Both the position numbers and the translations under genes were made by a program. A DNA stretch of 64,000 nt. It comes from Bog-950 sp044225825. GTDB lineage: Bacteria > Bacteroidota > Bacteroidia > Chitinophagales > LD1. The DNA is taken from positions 496,001 to 560,000 of the forward strand of contig JBGAIB010000003.1 in NCBI GenBank assembly GCA_044225825.1, given 5' to 3'. Shown one piece after another: positions 35,201 through 42,317 of this stretch (positions are counted from its first letter, which is position 1; every line of letters begins with the position of its first letter). The notes beneath the pieces are model-generated. The model worked only from the letters and a program-made list of their open reading frames with translations, had not been told where the DNA came from and ran no database searches.

Positions 35201-38200
35201 ACGGTAACCGGCGGCACAGGTGCTTACACCTTCTTGTGGAGCAATGGCGCTACAACGCAAAACCTGGCAGCAGCCACTTCGGGCAGCTACAATGTAACCG
35301 TTACAGATGCCAACATGTGTACTGCGGCTTACAACGGAAACATAACAATTACCCAACCGGCTCCGCTTACCGCCACTGCTACACCTTCACCGGTGCTCTG
35401 TAATGGCGCACAAACCGGCTCAATTCAGTTGGGTGTAACAGGCGGCACACCTGCCTACAATTTCGCATGGAACGATGGTGCTACTTCGCAGCATCGCAGT
35501 ACGCTGGCTGCAGGTAACTACCGTGTTACGGTAACCGATGGCAATGCTTGCTCTGCAACTGCATCTGCTTCTATTATCCAGCCAACACAAATTGCAACTT
35601 CTACTGCTGTAGTAAATGTTAGCTGTAACAGCGGCAACAACGGCAGTATCGATTTAACGGTAAGTGGTGGTGTTTCAGCCTACACTTTTAACTGGGGTGG
35701 CGGTGTTACAACCGAAGACCGCAGCAGCTTAACAGCGGGTACGTATAATGTTACGGTTACCGACGCGAATAACTGTTCAGCAACCACTTCGGCCAGTGTT
35801 ACCCAGCCTGCTGCATTAAGCGCGGTAATTACACCGGCTGCTGCACTTTGTAATGGTGCATCAACAGGCAGTATCGCATTAACCGTTAGCGGCGGTGTTA
35901 GTGCCTACACTTATGGCTGGAGCAATAGTGCTGCTACGCAAAACATTTCTAACGTAGCCGCAGGCAATTATTCAGTTACTATTACCGATGCCAACAGTTG
36001 CACGCTGGTTAAAACCACCACAGTTGCCGAACCTGCAGCGTTAGCGCTTAGCACCACCGTAACCGATGTGGCCTGCAATGGCGGTAACACCGGTGCTATT
36101 AACCTGAATGTTAGCGGTGGCACCACCAACTACACTTACAACTGGGGTGGCGGTGTAACTACACAAAACAGAACCGCTTTAGCAGCCGGCACTTACGGGG
36201 TTACCGTTACCGATGCCCATAGCTGTACAGCTGGCACCAGCGCTACTGTTGCGCAACCTGCGGCTCTTACTTTAAGCGAAACGCACACTAACGTTGCATG
36301 TAATGGTGGTAACAATGCCTCGGTTGACTTAAACGTTACCGGCGGTACTACACCTTATACTTATACATGGAGCAACAGCACAAGCACCGAAGATATCAGT
36401 GCATTAACTGCTGCTAACTATACTGTTACTGTGCACGATAATCACAACTGTTCTGCTACCCTTACTGCATCGGTTACACAACCTGCTGTATTGGTGGTTA
36501 CAGGCAGCCAAACCAATGTGCGTTGCAACAGCGCAGCTACCGGTGCCATTGATGTTACCGTAAGTGGTGGTGTTACCAACTATAGTTATACCTGGAGCAA
36601 CAGCGCAACTACGCAGGATGTAACCGGTATTGCTGCGGGTGCTTATACCGTAACCGTTACGGATGCCAACAGCTGTTCAGCTTCATTAACAAAAACAATA
36701 ACCCAACCGGCCGCCATCGCAATAACCGAAACGCATAGTGATGTGGTTTGTAACGGTTATGCAACCGGTTTAATAGATATTACCGTAACAGGCGGCACAG
36801 GCAGCTTTGGTTACCTTTGGAACAATGGCGATAACAGCCAGGACCCAACCGGTATTGTAGCCGGTGCCTATACCGTTACCGTAACCGATGCAAACGCCTG
36901 CACAGCTACTTCAACTGTAACGGTGGCACAACCTGCTCCGTTCAGCATCAACGTAGCAAGCAACAACGTAAGCTGCAACGGTGGCACCGATGGTAACATT
37001 AACCTTACCGTTAGCGGTGCTACACCCGGTTATACCTATAACTGGAACAACGGTGCTACTACCGAAGATCTTACAGCTATACCTGCAGGTAACTACTTTG
37101 TTATCATTCACGATGCGAATAACTGCGTGGGCAATGCCAACCTTACCATTACACAACCAGTTGGTTTAAGTGTTAGCCAAACACATACCAACGTAAACTG
37201 CAATGGCGGTGCAAACGGAATAATCGATATCACGGTGAATGGCGGCACCTTCCCATTCGTTTATAACTGGAGCGATGGCGCTAATACCCAGGACCGCAAC
37301 GGTCTGAGCGCCGGCACTTACCAATTAACAGTAAACGACGTAAACAGTTGTGCTGTCAGCACGCCTATCGTTATTACCGAACCTGCTGCAATTGCCATTA
37401 CGCTTACACCAACTGATGTTACTTGTAACGGCCTTAACAACGGTGTTATTACCAACACGGTTAGCGGCGGAACCCCTGCTTACAGCTTTAACTGGAGCGA
37501 CGGAACCAATCAGCAAAACGTAAGTGGCGTATTAGCCGGTAATTATTCAGTAACTGTTACCGATACTAAAAACTGTGTGGCTACGGCTATGACGACTGTA
37601 GCACAACCTGCTGCACTGGTAGTAAGCGGTGTTAAAACAGATGTAGCCTGCTTTGGTGGTAACAACGGTGCGGTGGATGTTACCGCAACAGGCGGCACTA
37701 CTCCTTACAGCTATTCATGGAACATTGGCGGTACGAATCAGGATATCAATAGTGTAACTGCAGGCACTTACACCATAAACGTAACCGATGCTAAAAACTG
37801 CAGCACCGGCGCAACCTTTACTGTTGCCCAGCCTGCTGCCTTACAGGTATCGCTTATTGCGCTGAATGCTTCCTGCAATGGTGGCACCAACGGAAGTATT
37901 GATCTTACCGCTGCCGGTGGTACTGCCCCTATGACTTATCTGTGGAGCAATAACGCAACTACCGAGGATATAAGCGGATTAGGCGCAGGCAACTTTACCG
38001 TAGCTGTTACCGATGCACATGGTTGTGTTACAAACGGCAATGCTACCATTACCGCACCTGCTGCTATTACCATTACCGAAACGCACACCATGCCTAATTG
38101 CAATGGCGGCAATAACGGTACTGTAACCATTACCGCAAACGGTGGTACCCCGGCTTATACTTATAGCTGGAGCAACGGCGCTGCTACACAAAACATCGCT

Positions 38201-39262
38201 AACCTGGTAGCCGGCACGTATGCGGTTACCGTTACCGATACCAAAGGCTGCTCAGCAGTTGCTTCGGCAATTACAGTAGCTGAACCCGCTGTAGTAGGTG
38301 TTGGATTAATTATTACCGATGTAGCTTGCCAGGGTGCAGCCAATGGTAAAGTAGATGTAACAGTTTCAGGCGGCACACCGGCTTATACCTATAACTGGAG
38401 TAATGCTGCTACTACACAGGATCTGTTGAATGTAGTTGCCGGCACCTATACGTTAACGGTTACCGATAGCAAAGGCTGTAACCAAACCGCCAGTGCCTTT
38501 ATCAATACCATGCCGCAACTGAACGTAAATGCAACAGTTGATCAACTGGTTTGCGCACAGGACCACGGCAGCATTGATTTAACCGTTAACAGCGGCACCG
38601 CACCTTATACTTATAAGTGGAACACCGGTGCAACTACCGAAGACCTGAACAACATTACTCCCGGTAATTACAGCGTAATAGTAACCGATGCCAACGGTTG
38701 TCCTTTCGATACCGCTTTCATCGTGGTAAACCAAAACCTGTTTACCGTTACTGCTTCCGGTGGTGGCACAGTAACCCTGGGTCAAACGGTTGAAATTCAC
38801 GCTACCAGCACCGGTTCTTCCGAAACAGTTTACAACTGGACGCCTTCTACCGGTCTTCCTTGCCCAACCTGCACTGATAATACCGTGCAACCGGGCCATT
38901 ACACCCTTTACACTGTAACTGCTACAGATACAAACGGTTGTATTGCGCAGGATACCGTTTCAGTAGATGTAATTGCCGACCATACCATCTTCCCGCCAAA
39001 CGGCTTTACACCTAACGGCGATGGCAACAACGATTACTTCCAACTGTTTGGTAATCTGGAGAGTATACGCTACATCAACATCATGATTTTCGACCGTTGG
39101 GGCGAAAAAGTATTCGAAGCCAACGAACCTTACTTTAAATGGGACGGAACCTATAAAGGGGAGAAACTTGATCCGGCTGTTTACGTATACGTTATGAAAA
39201 TCGTCCACATTGACGGTTTCAACCAACGAACATTCAAAGGCAGCATCACCCTGCTGCGCTAA
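26213..39262 (+). CDS. Giant SprB-repeat adhesin with T9SS type B (gliding-type) C-terminus
   Basis: A 4349-residue surface protein, resembling the SprB mobile adhesin of gliding flavobacteria (about 6500 residues) in architecture. A signal peptide (residues about 1-39, ending SYAQ) precedes a choice-of-anchor L domain (about 45-270, with VFASEEYPEWVCSQYNDVFG). A Calx-beta-like segment (VAIADG-type ITESMENVTVAVLDPC) spans about 295-400, then Ig-like modules to about 550. About 47 SprB-type units of 73-78 residues follow to about 4175, interrupted by one PKD domain. The C-terminus (FPPNGFTPNGDGNNDYFQLF...IFDRWGEKVFEANEPYFKWDG) is a type B T9SS sorting domain. It likely mediates adhesion or gliding. 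No gliding or T9SS machinery genes lie in the window. Confidence 0.93.
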   Translation: MRKIYFTTSLPAMLSKSGLRNLIMMSMLLLGCLAPSYAQVTIVQNSNTQALAQLLAGPGVTISNWTKSCANNGSGTFTNVSSNLGVPGGVVLASGNVNSVPNAANVFASTQFSLNGDAQLSTLTNGTIYDPCVLEFDIVPQGPILQFNYVFASEEYPEWVCSQYNDVFGFFITGPNPQGGNFTNKNIALIPSTTLPVAINTVNPGTPGSSAGGGTCNGSNQSLAYTSYYRNNLSPINPNIVYDGMTTVLSATSAVTPCQTYHLKIAIADVADRIYDSGVFLQAYSFISNPVTVQATAALDYAGFTSAYEGCVGGTFTFNLSSAQQVPVVVNLQITGTAVNGTDYVTIPTQVVFAPGQTVATLDVDAIADGITESMENVTVAVLDPCSGLPTNSATITIRDDIPATISVTDSTLCLGQSTQLIANGGVTYAWSPATGLSSTSIKNPIATPITTTTYTCTMTFGSCTKVVSQTVYVSNPAAAVTANPAGTVCNGASVSLTATPSSGQTPFSYLWSTGATTPVITVPTGGTYTVTATDAFGCTTTANRSVTISNLSLTGTATNVSCMGGTNGAIDITVTGTNAPFTYNWGGGVTSQDRTNLVAGTYSVTASNTVGCSVTATYTITQPASNLTTSATNTSVNCNGGNNGSINLTANGGVTPYTFAWSNAATTEDLNNLVAGTYTVTVTDFNGCTASRSVIINQPTAITTSETHVNITCPGNNTGSIDLTVSGGTGAYAYAWSNGAATQDVTALSAATYTVTVADANGCTATRSVAVTQPAAIAITPAVTNPACNAASNGAINLTVTGGTSPYTYNWGGGITTQNRTGLAAGTYNVTVTDNSSCTASASVTLTQPAVLAATNTATNVNCNGGATGTITVTVTGGTTPYTYNWGGVITQNRTNLAAGTYTVTVTDNQSCTATTSATITQPAVLAATETHTNVSCNAGANGSIDITVTGGTTPYTYNWGGGVTTEDRSGLAAGTYTITVTDNKGCTVTRSGTLTQPTALNITKTSTNITCNAGTNGAVDITVTGGTSAYSYAWSNGSTTQDITGVVAGTYVVTVTDANGCTAANSTAVTQPTAITVSPAVTPATCGNADGAITLTVSGGAGGYTYNWGGGITTQNRSGLLAGTYAVTVTDASSCTASASIAVSQTGTGITLSSVVTNVTCNAGNNGAINLTVTGGVGVVTYNWNDAVTTEDRTALSAGTYSVTVSDGAGCSAIASNAVTQPSAIAVTSTQTNILCRGAATGAINISVSGGTGAYTYNWGGGVTSQNRTGLVAATYTVTVTDANGCTATKSVTLTQPAAVLSASATPSAVACFAGNTGSIALTATGGTTAYTYLWSNGGVSQNLSGLAAGAYTVTVTDANGCTATTSVIVTQPAAALSLSFVSTNLSCNGVSNGAIDLTVSGGTSAYTYNWGAVTTQDRTGLAAGTYSVTVTDANSCTATGSQTITQPAAIAITGVVTNVSCNGGTNAAINVTTTGGTGSYTYNWGGGITTEDRSGLAAGSYTVTATDGNSCTASASFTVTQPSVLTLTLNSGTSVCLNATGTATAVTNNTGTAPYSYVWSNGGANQQNQTGLAPGPISVTVTDNNGCSATGAVTVGLAGNNTNASFSNTGTYCAPGATVTFTHTGSSNTTGHFWDFGNGATSTTNNPNYTYAAAGTYNVIHIVYRGYCSDTVTNPVVVNPKPIVTATPVNITCNSAANGAINVSVSSGTPAYTYNWGGGITTQNRTSLAPGSYTVTVSDTKACSVTASATITQPTALSLTYVNTNVNCNGGNNGAIDLTVTGGTSGYTYVWSNGPTTQDISSLTGGTYTVTVTDANACTATSAISMYQPSAISLVTSVTNVACNAQSNGAINLTATGGTSPFNYNWGGGITTQNRTSLAAGTYSVTVTDTKACTASTTATITQPATLTSSLTATNVSCYGAATGSIVNNTSGGTSPFSFVWSNGNMSQNPNGLTAGTYTVTATDDNGCTATATIALTQPAAAVNVVVNSASALNCYGDTNGAIDITATGGVPAYTYNWSDGVTTQDRSNVLGGTYFVTVTDQNSCYATVSATITQPASPVTIDSMVVSNVLCYGAATGSITTTVNGGTPAYTYNWGSGITTPNRSNVAAGTYNVTVTDTKGCSASASATITQPAAALAASVSSSTNVSCFAGNNGAINLSVSGGVTPYAFNWNDGNTNQNRTNLTAGTYSVVVTDSNSCTATTAVAITQPAAALSAAVTSTTNVSCFGGSNGAVNITATGGTTAYSYLWSNAATTQNISGVTNGTYTVTVTDSKGCTATTSATVTQPAAALAVSVSSTTNVSCFNGNDGAINITTTGGTTPYTYNWGGGITTQNRTNLAAGTYNVTVTDNKGCTAAASATIAQPAAALNVTIAASTNVSCNGGSNGTINTTVTGGTTAYSYNWGGGVTTPNRTSLTAGTYTVTVTDSKMCSATGSATITQPAALAVSTTHTDVNCYAGNDGSINVTVTGGTTGYNYNWGGGVTTQNRSNLTAGSYTVTVTDANSCTAAATVAIAQPAQLTASSAAGNVSCNGGTNGTITITTGGGVTPYTYTWSNGMSGAAVTGLTSGAYTVTVKDQHNCSVTVAATVNQPTSLVLVTAVTNVSCNAGTNGAIDLTVSGGTTAYSYNWGGGITTQDRTNLAAGTYTVTVTDGNACNATTSATITQPAAISASTTVANVNCFGGNNGAVNLNVSGGTTPYSFAWSNSTTTQNISTLTANTYTVTITDNNSCTATASGTVTQPTQLTLSETHVNVNCNATNTGSINLTVTGGTPAYTYNWSNSTTAQDLTAIAAGSYAVTVTDFKACTAALSVAITQPAVLTAGVSNSTNVACFGGNNGAITTTVTGGTTAYNYNWGGGVTTPNRTNLTAGTYTLTVTDANSCSATTSATITQPAAALAAVVGTVTNVACNSGNNGAIDINVSGGTTAYSYNWNGGVTTQDRSGLAAGTYTLTVTDANTCTATVSATVTQPAAISISHVASNVLCNGGNTGSVNLTVTGGTGAYTFLWSNGATTQNLAAATSGSYNVTVTDANMCTAAYNGNITITQPAPLTATATPSPVLCNGAQTGSIQLGVTGGTPAYNFAWNDGATSQHRSTLAAGNYRVTVTDGNACSATASASIIQPTQIATSTAVVNVSCNSGNNGSIDLTVSGGVSAYTFNWGGGVTTEDRSSLTAGTYNVTVTDANNCSATTSASVTQPAALSAVITPAAALCNGASTGSIALTVSGGVSAYTYGWSNSAATQNISNVAAGNYSVTITDANSCTLVKTTTVAEPAALALSTTVTDVACNGGNTGAINLNVSGGTTNYTYNWGGGVTTQNRTALAAGTYGVTVTDAHSCTAGTSATVAQPAALTLSETHTNVACNGGNNASVDLNVTGGTTPYTYTWSNSTSTEDISALTAANYTVTVHDNHNCSATLTASVTQPAVLVVTGSQTNVRCNSAATGAIDVTVSGGVTNYSYTWSNSATTQDVTGIAAGAYTVTVTDANSCSASLTKTITQPAAIAITETHSDVVCNGYATGLIDITVTGGTGSFGYLWNNGDNSQDPTGIVAGAYTVTVTDANACTATSTVTVAQPAPFSINVASNNVSCNGGTDGNINLTVSGATPGYTYNWNNGATTEDLTAIPAGNYFVIIHDANNCVGNANLTITQPVGLSVSQTHTNVNCNGGANGIIDITVNGGTFPFVYNWSDGANTQDRNGLSAGTYQLTVNDVNSCAVSTPIVITEPAAIAITLTPTDVTCNGLNNGVITNTVSGGTPAYSFNWSDGTNQQNVSGVLAGNYSVTVTDTKNCVATAMTTVAQPAALVVSGVKTDVACFGGNNGAVDVTATGGTTPYSYSWNIGGTNQDINSVTAGTYTINVTDAKNCSTGATFTVAQPAALQVSLIALNASCNGGTNGSIDLTAAGGTAPMTYLWSNNATTEDISGLGAGNFTVAVTDAHGCVTNGNATITAPAAITITETHTMPNCNGGNNGTVTITANGGTPAYTYSWSNGAATQNIANLVAGTYAVTVTDTKGCSAVASAITVAEPAVVGVGLIITDVACQGAANGKVDVTVSGGTPAYTYNWSNAATTQDLLNVVAGTYTLTVTDSKGCNQTASAFINTMPQLNVNATVDQLVCAQDHGSIDLTVNSGTAPYTYKWNTGATTEDLNNITPGNYSVIVTDANGCPFDTAFIVVNQNLFTVTASGGGTVTLGQTVEIHATSTGSSETVYNWTPSTGLPCPTCTDNTVQPGHYTLYTVTATDTNGCIAQDTVSVDVIADHTIFPPNGFTPNGDGNNDYFQLFGNLESIRYINIMIFDRWGEKVFEANEPYFKWDGTYKGEKLDPAVYVYVMKIVHIDGFNQRTFKGSITLLR
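27869..38738 (+). repeat. SprB-type repeat array (about 47 units)
   Basis: Each unit of about 225-230 bp encodes a pattern 'NVxCNGGxNGAIxLTVTGGTxxYTYxW...TTQ..LxAGTYTVTVTDxxxCTAT...ITQPA'. I count 47 units by eye, counting one divergent copy. Every unit keeps two Cys, after 'NVx' and before 'TAT', consistent with one disulfide per unit. Two subtypes alternate irregularly. A PKD domain interrupts the array at 31014-31262. Confidence 0.88.
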
Positions 39263-39294
39263 ACATATAGAGTAAGCTTTCCTCATGTCCAACA

Positions 39295-39327
39295 AAAATC
39301 CCGTTCACGAAAGTGACGGGATTTTTA
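39295..39327. terminator. Bidirectional terminator between the giant adhesin and the M3 peptidase gene
   Basis: ATCCCGTTCAC pairs with GTGACGGGAT (one bulged base) around GAAA, flanked by A5 on the left and T5 on the right. Confidence 0.85.
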
Positions 39328-39362
39328 CTTCCGGCTATTTAAGCCGGGCTATGTTGGTGGTA

Positions 39363-41090
39363 TTAATTCAGCTTGTCCAGCTCAGCATTTACAAACTCAA
39401 CCAGGGTAGCTACGTATTCCTTGCTGAAATCGAAACGGGCACCGGCAGTTTCATAGAACACCGGTATTGGTTTGGTGAATCCCAGGCTTAATGCCTTTTT
39501 GTAGTCATCAACCGTTTTGGTTGGGTTCTGCTTAAAGTTTTTCCAAAGGGCAATAGCACCTAATTGCGCAAACGCATATTCTATATAATAGAAAGGCACC
39601 ACAAAAAAGTGCAGAATACGGTGGTAGCCGGTTTCAAAGGCAAACTGATCGTCGCTCCAGTCAACATTGCTGGGGTTAAAGCGCAGGTTCAGTTCAGCCC
39701 ACTTCTTACGGCGTTCTTCTACCGTGTGGTCAGGGTTGGCATACATCCAGTGCTGGAAACTATCGCCCAAACAGGTTTTGGTTAATACGCTTAATGTGTA
39801 TTGCAGGTGGTTCACACGGGCACGCTTCAGGTCATCGGGGTTGGTATAAAATTCATCCCAATATTCCATGCTCATTAACTCCATACCCATCGAAGCTACT
39901 TCGGCAATTTCCGAGGTCACCTCTTTAAACATGTTCAGTTCAAGCGGATGTGCTAAAAAAGTATGGATAGCATGGCCGCCTTCGTGCACCATAGTAATCA
40001 GGTCGTGCTCGCTGTTGGCCGAGTTCATAAAGATGAACGGTACACCAATTTCAGGCATGGTCATGTTATAACCACCGGGGCCTTTGTGCATACGGCTTTC
40101 CAGGTCCAGGTAGTTCATCTGCTTCATAATCTTGATGCGCTCGCCAAAGTAGCTGTCCAGATGATTAAAGCAGGTGATGGTTTTTTCAATCAGTTCTTCG
40201 GTATTGTTTACCGGGCGCAGTGCCGGTTTACCTGAAGTGTCTACATCCAGGTCCCAGGGTTTCAATACATCCAGTCCCAGTTCCACACGGCGTTGTTCGG
40301 CAATCTTATTCTTTAAAGGAACAATCAACTCTTCTACCGATTTGTGGAATCGCAGGCAGTCTTCGGCATTGTAGTCAAAGCGGCCCAGTGCATCAAAACG
40401 GTAATCAATAAAGTTTTTGTAGCCGGCGTTCAGGGCCATTTTATGGCGCAACTGAATAAGGTCCGTCAGCAGTTTGTCCAGTTCTTCAGCATCCTGTAGG
40501 CGGCGTTCGTTGGTTTTGCGGAATACCTCTTCGCGTTGTGCGCGGTCGGTGCTGCGCATATAAACCGATGCCTGGTGCAGGGTCAGCTCGGTGCCGTTGT
40601 ATTGTATGCTTTGGGCGCCGGCAATTTCATCGTAGCGGCTCTGCATCATCTGCATCTCGCTCATCAGCGGCACATTCTCCTGGCGAAACATCTCAATGCT
40701 CTTCTTCAGGCGGCGCAGGGTAGGGAAAAACAAATCCTTATCCAGTTCAGCCGTAAAAGGGCAGTTGATGAACTTCATCTGCAACTGGTGGTCCAGCGGC
40801 ATTAACTGCGGAAAAATGTTCTGGTATTCGTTGGTCAGATCAGCCTTGGCCTTTTCGTCGCTGGTATCAACCGTGGTACGCACATAAATCCAGCGGCTGT
40901 TTTCAGTAATAACGGTATCCAGTTCGCTCCAGTCTTTCAGCCATTGTTGCAGGGCTTCCAGCGAAGATAATTCGCGTTCCAGCAGGTTAGTGTAATACGG
41001 TGCAATGGAACTCCATTCGCCGGGGTTAAAATCCTCGGCTACAAAAGCACGCTGCTTTTTCACCGGAATATTCGCCTCTTGTAAACCCAT
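39363..41090 (-). CDS. M3 family oligoendopeptidase
   Basis: A 575-residue zinc peptidase of family M3 (PepF-like subfamily M3B). It degrades short peptides in the cytosol; there is no signal peptide. The zinc site MVHEGGHAIHTF gives His369-Glu370 and His373, and the third ligand lies in the following EVTSEIAEVASMGMELM helix. FDYRFDALGRFDYN-type and FAFETGYHRILHFFVVPFYYIEYAFAQLG segments are typical of the family. The N-terminus MGLQEANIPVKKQRAFVAED is usual for the Bacteroidota branch. It stands 60 bp downstream of the DUF5606 gene on the same strand. Confidence 0.92.
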   Translation of the reverse strand: MGLQEANIPVKKQRAFVAEDFNPGEWSSIAPYYTNLLERELSSLEALQQWLKDWSELDTVITENSRWIYVRTTVDTSDEKAKADLTNEYQNIFPQLMPLDHQLQMKFINCPFTAELDKDLFFPTLRRLKKSIEMFRQENVPLMSEMQMMQSRYDEIAGAQSIQYNGTELTLHQASVYMRSTDRAQREEVFRKTNERRLQDAEELDKLLTDLIQLRHKMALNAGYKNFIDYRFDALGRFDYNAEDCLRFHKSVEELIVPLKNKIAEQRRVELGLDVLKPWDLDVDTSGKPALRPVNNTEELIEKTITCFNHLDSYFGERIKIMKQMNYLDLESRMHKGPGGYNMTMPEIGVPFIFMNSANSEHDLITMVHEGGHAIHTFLAHPLELNMFKEVTSEIAEVASMGMELMSMEYWDEFYTNPDDLKRARVNHLQYTLSVLTKTCLGDSFQHWMYANPDHTVEERRKKWAELNLRFNPSNVDWSDDQFAFETGYHRILHFFVVPFYYIEYAFAQLGAIALWKNFKQNPTKTVDDYKKALSLGFTKPIPVFYETAGARFDFSKEYVATLVEFVNAELDKLN

Positions 41091-41150
41091 TTCAATAATA
41101 TTTTGCGTTGTTGTAATTAGTTCGAGGCGGTGGGCAGCCCGCTTGTCAGG

Positions 41151-41723
41151 TTACTGTGCTTTGCGCGGGGCGGTAATCTTTTTAGCTCCCGGTGCAGGCT
41201 TCGTACTCTTCTTCGAAGTAGCGGCAGTATCTTTCTTCACTTTAGGCTTGCTCTCTTTTTTAGGTTTTTCTTCCTTGGCAGCCTTGCTGGTTTTTTCAGC
41301 AGCTTCTTCTTTTTCCTCCGTTACTTCTTCGGCTTTCTTCTCGCTGGTCAATTCTTCAATAAGGTTCTTTTCATCCAGCAGGGTATACCAGCGCAGCAGC
41401 TTTTTCATATCGCTTACATACACCTTCTCCTTGTCGTAATTAGGTAATACCTTTTCTAACCAGCTTTTGGTTTTTGCGTCATCTTTTCCATCAGGCACGG
41501 CACCGTTTTTCTTAATGGCAGCCAATACATCCTTCAGGGCAGCGGGCTCATCGGTTGTATACATCGTCACGTTATCCAGCGTGGTAAACATGTGGTTACG
41601 TCCGCTTACAAACTGCGTCTTATTGTCAGCTAAATTCGTCACAATCAATCCGTCGTTACGGCGGGCTGAAATCTTAAATAATCCCGGCATTCCTGTAATC
41701 GCTACAATTTCCGATAATTCCAT
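41151..41723 (-). CDS. DUF5606 domain protein with Lys/Ala/Glu-rich tail
   Basis: A 190-residue cytosolic protein of a Bacteroidota-restricted family (DUF5606), function unknown. The conserved domain covers residues 1-120 (LSEIVAITGMPGLFKISARRN, GLIVTNLADNKTQFVSGRNH, SWLEKVLPNYDKEKVYVSDM, KKLLRWYTLLDEKNLI). The last about 65 residues are low complexity, rich in Glu, Lys and Ala, and become purely basic at the end, reminiscent of histone H1-like tails. It has a good TATCTTTG -7 element 18 bp upstream. The M3 peptidase gene follows 60 bp downstream. Confidence 0.82.
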   Translation of the reverse strand: MELSEIVAITGMPGLFKISARRNDGLIVTNLADNKTQFVSGRNHMFTTLDNVTMYTTDEPAALKDVLAAIKKNGAVPDGKDDAKTKSWLEKVLPNYDKEKVYVSDMKKLLRWYTLLDEKNLIEELTSEKKAEEVTEEKEEAAEKTSKAAKEEKPKKESKPKVKKDTAATSKKSTKPAPGAKKITAPRKAQ

Positions 41724-41741
41724 AGTTAAATTTTAGGTCGG

Positions 41742-41749
41742 CAAAGATA
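41742..41749 (-). promoter_or_regulatory. -7 promoter element of the DUF5606 gene
   Basis: The minus strand reads TATCTTTG, a full match to TAnnTTTG, 18 bp before the ATG. Confidence 0.5.
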
Positions 41750-41839
41750 GGAAAACAGCCCATAGTTCCGCCTTAAACGGCCCCTATTTTAACGGCTGTT
41801 TAATATCGCCAGGTATACAAAACATTCAAAATCAGTCCA

Positions 41840-41847
41840 TACCTTTG
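41840..41847 (+). promoter_or_regulatory. -7 promoter element of the MmcQ/YjbR gene
   Basis: TACCTTTG matches TAnnTTTG fully and ends 5 bp before the ATG at 41853, so the transcript would be essentially leaderless. Confidence 0.5.
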
Positions 41848-41852
41848 GTTTT

Positions 41853-42227
41853 ATGCAATTAGATGAGCTTCGCGAATTCTGCCTCAGCCTGCCCGGCGTG
41901 CAGGAAGACGTTAAATGGGGCCACGACCTCTGTTTCTGCATTGGCGGTAAAATGTTCTGTGTTACCGGCTTTACCCCCGATGCCGGTGTCTCGCTCAAAG
42001 TTAGCGACGAGGAGTTTGAAGAGCTTTCTGCTTCAACCGATATTATTCCGGCCCCCTACCTGGCGCGCCATAAATGGATATATGTTAAAAACAAAAGCCG
42101 TTTTACTACCAGGCAATGGCAACACTACATCAAGCAGTCATACCAACTAATCAGCAGCAAACTGCCCGCAAAGGTCAGGGCGGGTTTAACGGAGCAAACC
42201 AAACCGGCAAAAAAGAAAAAATCCTAA
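41853..42227 (+). CDS. MmcQ/YjbR family protein
   Basis: A 124-residue protein of the MmcQ/YjbR family, small alpha/beta proteins with a CyaY-like or double-wing DNA-binding fold and unknown cellular role. The N-terminal helix LDELREFCLSLPGVQEDVKWGHDLCFCIGGKMFC and the later SFKVSDEEFEEL-like and WIYVKNKSRFTTRQWQHYIKQSY blocks are diagnostic. It ends in a basic tail (KPAKKKKS). It lies 90 bp before the uvrB start, with its own -7 element; cotranscription with uvrB is possible. Confidence 0.88.
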   Translation: MQLDELREFCLSLPGVQEDVKWGHDLCFCIGGKMFCVTGFTPDAGVSLKVSDEEFEELSASTDIIPAPYLARHKWIYVKNKSRFTTRQWQHYIKQSYQLISSKLPAKVRAGLTEQTKPAKKKKS

Positions 42228-42296
42228 ATCCCGCTGTGGGCTTCCCCTGTTTCCGGCAGGTGCTTGCATTTGGCTAAGCAAATAGCGAACTTCGCC

Positions 42297-42314
42297 GATT
42301 CCCTAATCGGAATC
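42297..42314 (+). promoter_or_regulatory. Dyad symmetry immediately before the uvrB start
   Basis: GATTCC (42297-42302) and GGAATC (42309-42314) form a perfect 6-bp dyad with a 6-bp centre, ending 3 bp before ATG 42318. It could be an operator or an mRNA hairpin that hides the start. Confidence 0.35.
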
Positions 42315-42317
42315 AAA

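Noticed and set aside
27869..38738. CRISPR-like periodic repeats
   Set aside because: The 225-230 bp period is a protein-coding repeat in one open frame, with gradual divergence and no identical short repeats separated by unique spacers.
42264..42317. N-terminal extension of uvrB
   Set aside because: The 18 extra residues do not belong to the family, and they overlap the dyad that precedes the usual MEFSLTTKYQPAGDQP start.
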